Shown one piece after another: positions 7,709 to 16,813 of a DNA stretch of 64,000 bases. Positions within the stretch are counted from its first letter, which is position 1. Each line of letters starts with the position of its first letter. Location of the stretch: the NCBI RefSeq assembly GCF_032334255.1, contig NZ_JAUHMF010000001.1, positions 1,612,001-1,676,000 of the forward strand, written 5' to 3'. Source of the DNA: Thermanaerothrix solaris. GTDB taxonomy: Bacteria > Chloroflexota > Anaerolineae > Anaerolineales > Anaerolineaceae. The position numbers were made by a program, and so were the translations under genes. Below the pieces are notes generated by a model, which made no database searches, was not told the origin of the DNA, and saw only the letters and a program-made list of their open reading frames with translations.

Positions 7709-10552
7709 CTACCGCACGGTGAAGTGGATTTCAGCGCTGGTCGCGCGGTTGCCGGCCAGGTCTTCGGCAATGACCTCCAGCGTATGCTCGCCGCGGACGG
7801 CTTCCCACAGCCGGATATAAGGCGGGGCAAAGGTCTCGCCGATCACGCGCCCGTCCAGGCGCCAGATCAGGCGATGCACCCCATAGGTATCGCTGGCTTC
7901 GGCATAGAGGCCGACTACGCCGTTGGTCGGGCGCAACAGGGTCTCACCCGCGCGGGGCAGGCTCACCTGCACCTGTGGAGGGGTGTTATCCACCGTCACC
8001 TGACGCAGAGCCGTCTCCACCCGCTGATCCCGGTGTACCAGGGTCAAGCGCAGGATGTAAACGCCGTCAGGCAGGGCGGTGGTATCCCAGGTGGCGAGCA
8101 CCCCCTCATCCACCGGCGCCTCCCCCGTGGCCAGGGTGACCCAAGTCCGCGGGTTCAAGCCTTCCCCCACCTGGACGCGGTAAGCGGCAAAATCGGCAGC
8201 CGTCGCACTGCCCTGCACCGTCACGGTTCCCCGGAGGTAGACCAGAGGTGGCGGCTGGCTGAAGTGCACCTGTGGGTTGCTCGGCACACTGGGGATATTG
8301 TCATATTGGGTAGGGGGTAAGGGTAAGCCGGCCTGTGCCGCCCAGGTGGCGGCTTCAGGTGGTAGGACCATATAGACACGCTCTTCAATCAATTCCGGCG
8401 GGGTGAAGGCTGTCGCCAGGCGTCCGGTCTCACGGTTTACCGCGTAGCGGCGATAGAGGGTATCGTACTGGGTGGGAAGGTTCTCGCTGAGGAAGACCTC
8501 CCGCACCACTTGGGGACAATCGGCGGTCGGCAGCAGTCCGGAGGGGTCGCAGACGTTGAGCAGGGTGATCCCCGGTGGGGTCGGCCAATCCTGCGGCGGC
8601 AGGTCGCGGTGGAGATAGCGCATCAGCCCCTGCCACAGGCCAGCCGCGAGGGACGGGCTGAGCGCAGCCCCCGTTTCACCGGCGCGGTAGCCCACCCACA
8701 CCGCCACCAGGTAGTGCGGGGTGTAACCGACCGCCCACACCGTCTGCCCATCCTCCACCTGCCCCACTTTAACCGCGGCAGGACGCCCGAGGGAGAGCAT
8801 TTCGGCGTTTTCCAGGCGCTGGCGGCGCGCTTCGCTATCGCCGAGGATGTGATGCACCAGGTAAGCCAGTTGCGCGCTGATCAGGGGGCGCACGGCGGGC
8901 GTTTCGCCATCCAACCACAGCGTGCCATCGCTGCCTTCCAGGCGCAGCACGCTCAGCGGCTGTGAGGCCGGCCAGCCGTCCACATGGTAGCCCAATCCCA
9001 GGGTGGCGAAGGGCAGGTAGGCCTGGGCAATTTCGGTTAGGGTGAGCGGGGCACCCTGGGTTAAGAAAGTCGTAGCCTCCATCTCGCTCAAGGGCAACCC
9101 CAGAGCGCGGGCGGTTTGCACCACCGTAGGTGCACCAAGTTGAGCCATCACCTTGTCCAGGGCCGCCCGATCATCGCCCACCAATGCCAGGCGCAGGCGT
9201 TCTGGCCCGTGGTAGCGCGCGGCGGAGGCAACCTCTGCCTCGGTAGTCGCAGCGGGGATGTCCCAGACCAGGGTGGCCGGGCTCATCCCGCGGGCAAAGG
9301 CGGCCAGCGCCAGGAAGGGGGTGAGCAGGCTGCCGCTGGGACGGCGGCTGAGGGCAGTGGCATACCGGCCTTGGGCATCCATTTCAACCAGTGCCAGTGT
9401 CTCGCCCCGGTTCACATCCACGATGATGGCACCGCCGGCCAGCGCGCCGGGTTGAGGGGGGAGCAGAGCCGTCGGCAAGAGGGGTAGCTCACGTGCCGCC
9501 GCACAGGAAGCGGCTTCAGCCTCGCTACCCACCGCCAGGTTTTGAAAATAAACCCGCAGGGCACAGGCCAGTTGCGCCTGCAGATGGCGATCCAGCGTTG
9601 TGAGCAGGCGCAACCCGCCGCGCTCCAACACCTCGGCCGGGTAGGTGGCTGCCAGCGCCGCCTGCACCTGCGCCACAAAGGCATCCTCCGGCGTGGTGGG
9701 CGCCTCGCGGCGCGGGAGCAAGGTGGGAGGATGTTGACGCGCCTCGTTGTAGGTAGATGAATCAATCACCCCTGCCTTTAGCAAGCGCTCCAGCACCTGG
9801 CGTTGGCGTTCCAGCGCCGCCTCAGGGGTGTCCAGCGGATTGAGGGCAGGGCTTTCTAACGCCGCCAGTAAGAGCGCCACCTCGCCGGGGTTAAGGTCGG
9901 TCGCGGTCTTGCCGAGGTAGCGCAGGGCGGCTTGCTCCGCACCGTAGATTTGAGGACCAAAGCGGGCACTGTTGAGGTATGCCGCCAGCACCTGCGCGTG
10001 TCCGAAGCGGGCAACCGCTTGCCAGGCCAGCAGGCGCATGCGCAACGCCCGCCGCAGTGAGGGCGGCTCGCGCCAGAGTAAGAGATCGCTGACCAGGCGC
10101 TCGGCGAGGGTTTTGGGGGTTGGGTCAAGGCTAAAAGCAAACCCCGGGCTGGTCCAAAAATCGGGCTGGTGCAGGGTGAGGGTAGCCTGCACCAGCAGGG
10201 GACTGAACGCTTCGGGCGAGCCCGGCTCCACGGTACGAAAACGCCGCGCGCCCATGCCGCCATCCAGTGCCGCCAGCACCTGGGTACCGCTTCGGTCATA
10301 CAGACGGGTGGGCTGGATGAGGCGCCCGGTATTCGGCGCCAACAAGGCGCTCAAAGTTTCAATGGAGGGCAAGTCGGCGGTGAGGACGGCGTAGCCCAGC
10401 GCCAGTCCCAGGCTCAGGAGCACCACACTCAAGGCGACCACCAGCGTGATGCCCATCCCGAGGCGTAAAACGCGCCGACTGAAGGCGCGCCGGCGGTGGG
10501 CTTGGCGGATACGGCGAGCTTGCAGGATATGATGGACCCACAATGCGCGCAT
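7709..10552 (-). CDS. Class A penicillin-binding-protein-like protein with degenerate catalytic motifs
   Basis: The 947-residue protein has PBP1 architecture: basic cytoplasmic N-terminus, one membrane helix (about 34-55), a GT51-like region (about 85-260), a transpeptidase-like region (about 380-690) and two Ig-like beta domains (about 770-947). The fold text is recognisable (AYLNSARFG, YGAEQAALRYLGK, VGYTPHYLVAVWVG), but the catalytic positions are not. The glycosyltransferase EDxxF is HQPDF (128-132), and GGSTITQQ aligns with TPKTLAER. The transpeptidase SxxK is Ser408-Leu-Leu-Thr411, SxN aligns with GDD (459-461), and KTG(T/S) is KVGQ (595-598). The reading frame is intact over its whole length, so this looks like a maintained pseudoenzyme rather than a pseudogene. 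It starts 10 nt after the TPR gene stop, suggesting one transcript. A scaffold or regulatory role in cell-wall synthesis is an inference. Confidence 0.8.
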   Translation of the reverse strand: MRALWVHHILQARRIRQAHRRRAFSRRVLRLGMGITLVVALSVVLLSLGLALGYAVLTADLPSIETLSALLAPNTGRLIQPTRLYDRSGTQVLAALDGGMGARRFRTVEPGSPEAFSPLLVQATLTLHQPDFWTSPGFAFSLDPTPKTLAERLVSDLLLWREPPSLRRALRMRLLAWQAVARFGHAQVLAAYLNSARFGPQIYGAEQAALRYLGKTATDLNPGEVALLLAALESPALNPLDTPEAALERQRQVLERLLKAGVIDSSTYNEARQHPPTLLPRREAPTTPEDAFVAQVQAALAATYPAEVLERGGLRLLTTLDRHLQAQLACALRVYFQNLAVGSEAEAASCAAARELPLLPTALLPPQPGALAGGAIIVDVNRGETLALVEMDAQGRYATALSRRPSGSLLTPFLALAAFARGMSPATLVWDIPAATTEAEVASAARYHGPERLRLALVGDDRAALDKVMAQLGAPTVVQTARALGLPLSEMEATTFLTQGAPLTLTEIAQAYLPFATLGLGYHVDGWPASQPLSVLRLEGSDGTLWLDGETPAVRPLISAQLAYLVHHILGDSEARRQRLENAEMLSLGRPAAVKVGQVEDGQTVWAVGYTPHYLVAVWVGYRAGETGAALSPSLAAGLWQGLMRYLHRDLPPQDWPTPPGITLLNVCDPSGLLPTADCPQVVREVFLSENLPTQYDTLYRRYAVNRETGRLATAFTPPELIEERVYMVLPPEAATWAAQAGLPLPPTQYDNIPSVPSNPQVHFSQPPPLVYLRGTVTVQGSATAADFAAYRVQVGEGLNPRTWVTLATGEAPVDEGVLATWDTTALPDGVYILRLTLVHRDQRVETALRQVTVDNTPPQVQVSLPRAGETLLRPTNGVVGLYAEASDTYGVHRLIWRLDGRVIGETFAPPYIRLWEAVRGEHTLEVIAEDLAGNRATSAEIHFTVR

Positions 10553-10562
10553 GCTGGTTTTC

Positions 10563-12338
10563 TTAGCGGGTGGCGGTGACCGCCGGGGTCGGGGTGGGCG
10601 GGGTGCCGGTCAGGGTGGAGGAACGGAGTAAGGTGGGCGTGGGAGTAGCCAGGCGCGCCAGGGCTTGCTGGGCTTGGGTGCGCCAGGCGACGGGCACAGC
10701 CTCTTCTGGGAGGGTGAGCAGGCGCTGCCAATCGGCGTAAGCGGCGCGCGGGTCTAAGGGTTCCACAGCCTGGGCGCGCCAGTAGTACACAGCGGCTTTA
10801 TCGGCGTCACTACGTGCCAGCCCCTCAGCCTTGCTCAATTGCATGTAGGCGTCGCCATAGGCTTCCAGGCCTAACAGTGCCCGCCCGCGGCCCAGGTTAG
10901 CCGCAAATGAGCGCGGGTTGAGGTTGAGCGCCTGCTTGAAATCATCCAATGCGGCTTCATACGCTTTGGCTTCCAGGTTGATCTCGCCGCGCTGCAACCA
11001 CAGGGCCAGGTTCAGGCGGTCGGCGGCCAGGGCGCGGTCCAGCAGGGCCAGGGCTGGCTCAACGCGCCCTTGGCGGGCATAGGCTTGTGCCAGCCAGCTC
11101 AGCACTTCGTTATCGGAAGCGGCAGGCCCGTAGGTCAAGTACACTTCCAGGGGCGGGATAGCCAGCACGGGCTGGTCCTGTAAGAGATAAATTTGCCCCA
11201 GCAAACGGTATGCCGGCAGCAAGGACACATCGCGTCGTAACGCTTCCTGCGCCTGGGCTAACGCGGTTTCCAGGTCGTTTTGGCGCAAGGCAATCCAGGC
11301 GCGGTAGTAAGCTATCCAGGGTGACTCGGGGATCAGGTTGGCGGCCTGCTCGAGGTAGTTGGCAGCCCCTGCGTCATCCCCTTGCGCGTTGGCCAGGGCG
11401 GCCAGTTCGAGGTAGGCTTCGGCCAGGTTGGGGTCGAGGCGCAGGGCCTCTTGCAGGTTGCGCGCGGCTTCATCGGCCTGGCCGGGGTTAGCACCGAGCA
11501 AGGCGCGCGCCCGTCCCAGGTAAGCCGGGGCGTAGTTTTTATCCGCCTTGAGCGCCGCGTTGAAGGCATCCAATGCCTGGGCGTAAGCGCCTTGTTTCAA
11601 GTAAATTTGCCCGATCAGGGTATAGATATCAGGGGCAGGCTGGATTTGTGCGGCCTGATCCAGGTATTGGATGGCACGATTATCATCCCCCCGTTCGAAG
11701 GCGCGCACACCCAAGCTGTAGGCTTCAATAATCGGATGAGGGGTGCGCCCATAGGCGGGGGTAGGAGTATAGGTGGCTTCCAGCGCTGCCCAGGGCGGGG
11801 TAATGGTGGGGGTGAAGGCGGGGTTGGGGGTGACAGTGGTTTGTATCTGTGGCAAGGGAGTAGCGGTAGGGAGGGGCTGGAAGGAAATGGCGGCACGGGT
11901 GGGCTGGGCGCGCTGGCGGAGGCGGTTCACACTGAAAATTCCTGCGGTCACTAATGCCAGGACCAGCACCACCAGACCGCCGTAGAGGGCGATGCGCCGC
12001 CACAAGTGATGGGTGGCTTCATCGCGCGGTTTTTCCAGTTCCACCTGCCAGGTGCGGCGCTGTAGGGCTGCCGGGACAACCAGGCGCTCGTCACGCGGGA
12101 GTGCACCCATCAGGATCAAACCCCGCCGTGCATCCAGGTTGTCGGGGTCGAGGCGCAGGACTTCGCGCAGGCAGTACAGGCGCTCTTTGGGCGTCTCCAC
12201 TGCGGCGCTCATCCACAGCCAGTACTCGGGCTGGTTGGGATCACGGCGCAATAACCGCGTCAGCAGGTCACGAGCGCGGGCACGCTGTCCCTGTGCCAGG
12301 GCGTTGCGTACTTCGGCCAGGATTTGCTCATCTACCAT
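10563..12338 (-). CDS. Membrane-anchored TPR-repeat protein
   Basis: The ATG at 12338 gives 591 residues. An N-terminal helical pair of TPR type (about 1-75, LRLDPDNLDARRGL) is followed by one membrane helix (about 116-136), a Pro/Thr-rich linker and a series of TPR units from about 195 to 540. Typical units include AIQYLDQAAQIQPAPDIYTLIG and DFKQALNLNPRSFAANLGRG. The tail is again Thr/Pro-rich. TPR arrays bind other proteins. Sharing a transcript with the PBP-like gene suggests a role around the envelope, but this is inference. A longer frame to 12518 exists, but its extra residues include no conserved text and lie upstream of the promoter found here. Confidence 0.8.
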   Translation of the reverse strand: MVDEQILAEVRNALAQGQRARARDLLTRLLRRDPNQPEYWLWMSAAVETPKERLYCLREVLRLDPDNLDARRGLILMGALPRDERLVVPAALQRRTWQVELEKPRDEATHHLWRRIALYGGLVVLVLALVTAGIFSVNRLRQRAQPTRAAISFQPLPTATPLPQIQTTVTPNPAFTPTITPPWAALEATYTPTPAYGRTPHPIIEAYSLGVRAFERGDDNRAIQYLDQAAQIQPAPDIYTLIGQIYLKQGAYAQALDAFNAALKADKNYAPAYLGRARALLGANPGQADEAARNLQEALRLDPNLAEAYLELAALANAQGDDAGAANYLEQAANLIPESPWIAYYRAWIALRQNDLETALAQAQEALRRDVSLLPAYRLLGQIYLLQDQPVLAIPPLEVYLTYGPAASDNEVLSWLAQAYARQGRVEPALALLDRALAADRLNLALWLQRGEINLEAKAYEAALDDFKQALNLNPRSFAANLGRGRALLGLEAYGDAYMQLSKAEGLARSDADKAAVYYWRAQAVEPLDPRAAYADWQRLLTLPEEAVPVAWRTQAQQALARLATPTPTLLRSSTLTGTPPTPTPAVTATR

Positions 12339-12348
12339 GCTGGTGAAA

Positions 12349-12377
12349 AGTGTAGCACAGCCTGCCCGAGCGGGCAA
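12349..12377 (-). promoter_or_regulatory. Promoter of the TPR/PBP-like operon, near-leaderless
   Basis: On the minus strand TTGCCC (12377-12372), 17 nt, TACACT (12354-12349) with an extended TGC before the -10. The start point would be near 12342, only about four bases before the ATG at 12338. No ribosome binding site is visible, which fits leaderless translation. Confidence 0.45.
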
Positions 12378-12711
12378 GGAAGGCGGGCGCGGGAAATGGT
12401 AACGGGAACAAACAAACGAAAGTATGGCTTTGGTTTTAGAATAATCGGAGCGGGTGTATATTAGGAGCAACAATGCCAGTATTGCGCGTTTCGCACCTTT
12501 CGAATACAAGACAAACAAAGACTTGAATCGAGAATTTGGGTCACCGATTTCGGCTATGGCAATGTTATTCCAGCCTGGTGGTTAATGCCCAAACCCAGAT
12601 AACACGGTGCGCAGTGATACCGCAACTTTATTCTCCGTAAGGTGATTTTAATTATCGGATTATTGGTGGTCCTTCCCCTATATTCCTACACCGGCACGGA
12701 GGTAATGTCAT
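12378..12711. other. Intergenic region, no gene seen
   Basis: AT-richer spacer between the divergent TPR and lipoprotein genes. Short frames here contain frequent stops. The only clear signal is GGAGG just before the ATG at 12712. No convincing promoter for that gene was found. Confidence 0.5.
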
Positions 12712-13650
12712 ATGCCTACCCCATTCCGCACGTTTGGTTTCGGTTTGTTGCTATGGGCGTTGCTCAGCCTGGCGTGCGGCCTGGTGCCGCGCCTGAGCCT
12801 TGAGACGACGACGCCAACCCCATCGTCTGCCTCCCCCTCCGATCTTCACAGCACACTGGCCGCCCTGCAGACCCAGGTTGCCCAACTGCAAGCAACCTAC
12901 CCTTCTGAAGCAACGGCCTCGCTGGTTCCCGCGCGCCCGTTGGAGACCCCGCTCCCGCCTTCCTCATGGCAAGCCGTGACCCTGGGACCAGTGCGCCTCA
13001 ATGTGCCGGCAGAGTTAGCCCTCCAGGTGGATGTAGAAACCGTGCCCGCTGTTGGCGAAACCGAGGCGTTTGGCCCTTGGGAGGTGGCTCCGGCCCACTG
13101 GCGAGCGCGCCTGTGGGATTATCCTCTCATCGAGCATGCTCATGAACCCTGGATTTGGGTTTACCCGGCGCGCGACTATATGCAAATGAACCCCGATGCC
13201 GACCGCGCGATCCAGACATTAGGAGTACTGCTAAACCGACCGTTTGGGCTCAACCAGCCCGAAGACCTGCCGCATCCTGTATTTGCAAGCATGGCGGCGC
13301 GGGTTTTTGCCGCCGCTGTGCAACGCCTGGATTTCAGCGGTGGGAGCGGCCTTCGGGTAATCACCTATTACGCGCAGGATGTCACCCCCATCGAGAACAG
13401 CGACCTGCTTTATGAGTTTCAGGGGCTCAGCGCAGATGGTGCCTGGTATATTGTGGCCACCATGCCCCTCAGCCACCCTGGTTTGCCGGCGGCAGATGTG
13501 GGCGTGCCTGACCTTAGCGATCCTAATGCAGATTGGATGGGGTATTATGCCGCGGTGACGGCTTACCTGGAACGCCAGCCGGCCACCTCGTTCACGCCGA
13601 CCCTAGCCTCTCTCGATGCGATGTTCCGCTCCCTCCAGGTCATGCGCTAA
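12712..13650 (+). CDS. Hypothetical lipoprotein
   Basis: The 312-residue product starts after CGGAGGTAAT. The N-terminus is a lipoprotein signal (WALLSLACG, Cys at about 22) followed by a Thr/Pro/Ser linker and a short heptad-like helix (LHSTLAALQTQVAQLQ, about 44-59). The main domain (about 85-312) contains VTLGPVRLNVPAELALQVDV and a Trp/Tyr-rich text such as PWIWVYPARDY. I do not recognise the family. It is most likely an extracytoplasmic anchored protein. It converges on the dikinase-like gene with a 19-nt gap. Confidence 0.7.
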   Translation: MPTPFRTFGFGLLLWALLSLACGLVPRLSLETTTPTPSSASPSDLHSTLAALQTQVAQLQATYPSEATASLVPARPLETPLPPSSWQAVTLGPVRLNVPAELALQVDVETVPAVGETEAFGPWEVAPAHWRARLWDYPLIEHAHEPWIWVYPARDYMQMNPDADRAIQTLGVLLNRPFGLNQPEDLPHPVFASMAARVFAAAVQRLDFSGGSGLRVITYYAQDVTPIENSDLLYEFQGLSADGAWYIVATMPLSHPGLPAADVGVPDLSDPNADWMGYYAAVTAYLERQPATSFTPTLASLDAMFRSLQVMR

Positions 13651-13669
13651 AGCCGGTGGCTGGTCACGC

Positions 13670-16411
13670 TCAGGCCACTGCCGATGATGGGGGCTGGGTA
13701 GGGGCTTCATCCGGCAGCAGGTCAATCCGCCCGGTGGCGCCGTCCAGGCGTATGCGCTGCCCATTGTGCAGGCGCTGGGTGGCGCGATCCACGCCGACGA
13801 CCGCTGGCAGGCCATATTCCCGCGCTACCACCGCGCCATGCGTCATCATTCCACCCACCTCCATGATCAATCCGGCAGCAGAGAGGAAAAGCGGCGTCCA
13901 GGAAGGATCGGTGCCAGGGCAGACCAGGATCTCGCCCGGTTGGAGCTCGGCTTGGCGCGGGTCAAAGACAATGCGTACCCGCCCCTCAGCGATGCCTGGT
14001 GAGACCGGGCTACCCCACAATGTGGTCTCGCTTTCTTCTTTTACGCTTATTCCAGCGTAAAACGCGCGCCCATCGCTGAGTAACAGGCGTGGCACCTGAC
14101 GCCGTCGCATTTCGCGTTCATAGACCTGCCGCCGCTGGGCAATGCGCTCGTGCCAAACGGCACTGCCGGGGTCGCGGGCAAAAGCGTGCAGTTCGTCCAA
14201 GGTCAGGAAAACCAGGTCATCCGGTTGGCTTAACACCCCCTGGGCACACAACTCGCGGCCAGCGGCGAGCAAGACCTCGCGGATCGCACCCATCACGCGC
14301 ACCAGGAAAAATTTGGGGTATTCGCGCAACCCCAAGAGTGCCCGCACGCGGCGGCCGAGGAAACGCACCAGGTGAACCTTAAGCCATCCCAGCGGCGTAT
14401 GGCGGATGCCGGCTTCAAGAAGGGTCAGGGCGTGGTGAGCGCGGGCTTCGCCCTGAGCAGCGACCTGATCGGGGGTGGGTTGCTGCTCATTCCAGTTCAA
14501 ATACGTTTGGAGGATCGCGAAAACCGAAGTAGGGTCTTCGTTCCAGCGGGGGCGTCCAAGGTCAAACTCGGCCAAGCCGCGGCGGCCGTAGCGGGCTAAA
14601 AATTGGCTTACCTGCTGTTGCGTCTCCGCGGCCAAGTGACCGGCCCGATATGCCGCTGCCAGGGCTGCCGGGGCGAGGGTGGTAAGTTCCTCCCGGGCGA
14701 GAGGGTGTTGCCTCAGCCCTTGGGCCATCGCCCATAACGCCAGATCCATGGCTGTGGTCGGGTTATAGGGCAGGGAACGGGTCAATTCCAGCACCAACGT
14801 ATCCCATTCCTGCCGTGATCGTCCCTGCGTTCCCGCGGGGATTTGGCCCGCCAGCAAGCGCAGCAGGTTCAGGCTCCCGATCCCGGTGGCGACGATGGCG
14901 ATGAGCAAGCGCACCTTGCCCGGCAAAGCGCGGAATAAGCGGGGAATGGCATCGCTTAGAGCCTCCAGCTTAGCCCGCGGGTCTGGCGGAAGACGCCGCA
15001 AGTCGGCTTCCAAAGCATTAAGGAAGTCTTCAAAGCGAGCGATGAGCGCTTCTCGGCGCTGATCTGGGGTTAGAAGGTTTAGGAGCACATTACCCAATAG
15101 CGGCAGGCCGAAACGCAGCAGGCGCAGGCGGGTGCTGAGACGCACAGGGGCATCCCACCCGATCTGTGGGTCATCCAGTAAGTCCTGCACCGCCTGCTGG
15201 GTCGAAGGTTCAACCAGGCCCAGCATCAGGGGTACAAAGCGCCGCCCGACCCGCGTATGCAGCAAGGGGGTCAGATTAACCCATAGGCGTTCACCCGCGA
15301 CCCACACAGCGCGCTGGGTGGTTGGGGTAAGGTGGTAACCCAAGAGCCGTCCTCCGGCGACGAACAAGTGCAAGATGATTTCTCGCCCCAGGGGTGTGAT
15401 GGGGTCTAACATCCCCTGCACGGCGCCCATGGAGAAGAGCACGTGCAGCGGTTGTTCGGGTAGTCCATCCGGCAAAGGGTATAACGCGGTGATCGGACGA
15501 GACTGAAGGATATAAAAAAGTCCATCTACCCACGCCCACTCGATATCCTGAGGAAAGTGGTAGAGGGCTTCAATGCGCTGGCCCAGTTGTGCCAGGGTCA
15601 GGATGGCTTCATCGCTCAATGCTTGGACTGGGGGTGTTGCCTCCGGTGGCGTGAGCTTCCCTTCTGCCGCGAAGGGGACTTTGCGCCCCAACGATTTCGT
15701 GAGGATGCGCTGAGCATGAGCATCCACCACATACTCATCAGGCTCCACCCGCCCCGAAACCAACGCTTCGCCCAGGCCAAAAGCCGCATTGATCACGACC
15801 TCATTGCGCTTTCCGGTCAGGGGATTGGCAGTGAACATCACCCCCGCTACCTGACTGGGCACCATCACCTGAAGAATAACCGCCAGTGCCAGGTCGTGCT
15901 GGGGGACGCGATGGTATAAGCGGTAGCCAATGGCGCGCGCCGTCCATAAACTGCTCCAACAGCGTACCACGGCTTGGAGCAGGGCATCGTCACCTTGCAC
16001 ATTGAGAAAGGTGTCCTGCTGGCCGGCAAACGAGAGGCCGGGTAAGTCTTCGGTGGTGGCCGATGAACGTACCGCCAGCAAAGGTTGCCCGGCCTGCCGA
16101 TACCATTCCTGGATGGCGGCGGCAATTTCGGTTGGGATCGGCGCGGCGTGGAAGGCCTGACGAATGGTCACAGAGAGAGCTTCTAGGTCGGCAAGGGGAG
16201 CATTCGGGTTGGCCTGGCAGGCTGGGGCAAGCACGACTTCAAGGTGGTTAGCGCGTACAAATTCGCGATAAGCCGCGGTGCTCAACACCACGCCGTCTGG
16301 CACGGGCAATCCGGCTTGGGTGAGGCGCGCCAGGTTTGCCCCTTTACCGCCACTCAGGTTCAGGTCTAAGGCTGCGGAGGAGGTCAGGGGCAGCAGGTAA
16401 GACGTGGACAT
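13670..16411 (-). CDS. PEP synthase / rifampicin phosphotransferase-like dikinase
   Basis: The 913-residue protein starts with the pyruvate,phosphate-dikinase ATP-grasp domain (about 15-330; GGKGANLARLTQAGLPVPDG, AVRSSATTEDLPGLSFAGQQ). A long helical middle region follows. It ends with a PEP-utilising swivelling domain carrying the phospho-histidine at about residue 858 (THGAVVAREYGLPAVV). There is no C-terminal TIM barrel, which true PEP synthase and PPDK have after the His domain. The order ATP domain, middle substrate domain, C-terminal His domain is that of rifampicin phosphotransferase (Rph, about 860 residues) and related dikinases. The phosphate acceptor is therefore open: an antibiotic, another small molecule, or pyruvate-like. 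It lies alone, convergent with a lipoprotein gene and divergent from rpsB. Confidence 0.8.
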   Translation of the reverse strand: MSTSYLLPLTSSAALDLNLSGGKGANLARLTQAGLPVPDGVVLSTAAYREFVRANHLEVVLAPACQANPNAPLADLEALSVTIRQAFHAAPIPTEIAAAIQEWYRQAGQPLLAVRSSATTEDLPGLSFAGQQDTFLNVQGDDALLQAVVRCWSSLWTARAIGYRLYHRVPQHDLALAVILQVMVPSQVAGVMFTANPLTGKRNEVVINAAFGLGEALVSGRVEPDEYVVDAHAQRILTKSLGRKVPFAAEGKLTPPEATPPVQALSDEAILTLAQLGQRIEALYHFPQDIEWAWVDGLFYILQSRPITALYPLPDGLPEQPLHVLFSMGAVQGMLDPITPLGREIILHLFVAGGRLLGYHLTPTTQRAVWVAGERLWVNLTPLLHTRVGRRFVPLMLGLVEPSTQQAVQDLLDDPQIGWDAPVRLSTRLRLLRFGLPLLGNVLLNLLTPDQRREALIARFEDFLNALEADLRRLPPDPRAKLEALSDAIPRLFRALPGKVRLLIAIVATGIGSLNLLRLLAGQIPAGTQGRSRQEWDTLVLELTRSLPYNPTTAMDLALWAMAQGLRQHPLAREELTTLAPAALAAAYRAGHLAAETQQQVSQFLARYGRRGLAEFDLGRPRWNEDPTSVFAILQTYLNWNEQQPTPDQVAAQGEARAHHALTLLEAGIRHTPLGWLKVHLVRFLGRRVRALLGLREYPKFFLVRVMGAIREVLLAAGRELCAQGVLSQPDDLVFLTLDELHAFARDPGSAVWHERIAQRRQVYEREMRRRQVPRLLLSDGRAFYAGISVKEESETTLWGSPVSPGIAEGRVRIVFDPRQAELQPGEILVCPGTDPSWTPLFLSAAGLIMEVGGMMTHGAVVAREYGLPAVVGVDRATQRLHNGQRIRLDGATGRIDLLPDEAPTQPPSSAVA

Positions 16412-16445
16412 ATGGATTTACAAGGGGTTCGCAAGATAGTAACAT

Positions 16446-16454
16446 TATATAGCA
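16446..16454 (-). promoter_or_regulatory. Possible extended -10 for the dikinase-like gene
   Basis: The minus strand reads TGCTATATAAT here, giving an extended -10 either as TGC-TATATA or as TATAAT (16449-16444). No good -35 was found. It lies about 35 nt before the ATG at 16411. Between it and the rpsB promoter (16455-16652) I see no gene. Confidence 0.35.
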
Positions 16455-16652
16455 AGATAAAAAGTGCGTCGGAGTGTCCCTGCGGTTTAGGGGAGGAGGT
16501 TTATTAGACCCCGATTCTGGCTTATGTAGCGCTGGCTGCTGCGATGTTTTTCGTCCCAATTTGGCAGCAATTAAGTGAGATTTAGGGTGCTCAATCCCAG
16601 CCTATTTTTTGAGATTCACCGAATTTAGCCATCCCCTCAGGCCGCGCGAAAC

Positions 16653-16682
16653 TGGACGATTCTCAAAAATTTGTGTTATACT
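16653..16682 (+). promoter_or_regulatory. Promoter of the rpsB-tsf operon
   Basis: TGGACG (16653-16658), 18 nt, TATACT (16677-16682), with an extended TGT just before the -10. Transcription would begin near 16689 and leave a leader of about 125 nt before rpsB. The leader begins with a small hairpin CTATCC/GGGTAG (16690-16706). Such leaders are often the site of autoregulation by S2, which is known for other bacteria but not shown here. Confidence 0.6.
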
Positions 16683-16813
16683 TGGACGGCTATCCACTCA
16701 GGGTAGCCTATCATCTCTCACGCGGTCAGACCAATCCTGGCGTGCCCCGGTTGGGGTGAGGGAATGGGAAGAAGCCGCGGAGGAATAACGCCAAACCGAA
16801 AGGAGTTTTTGTA

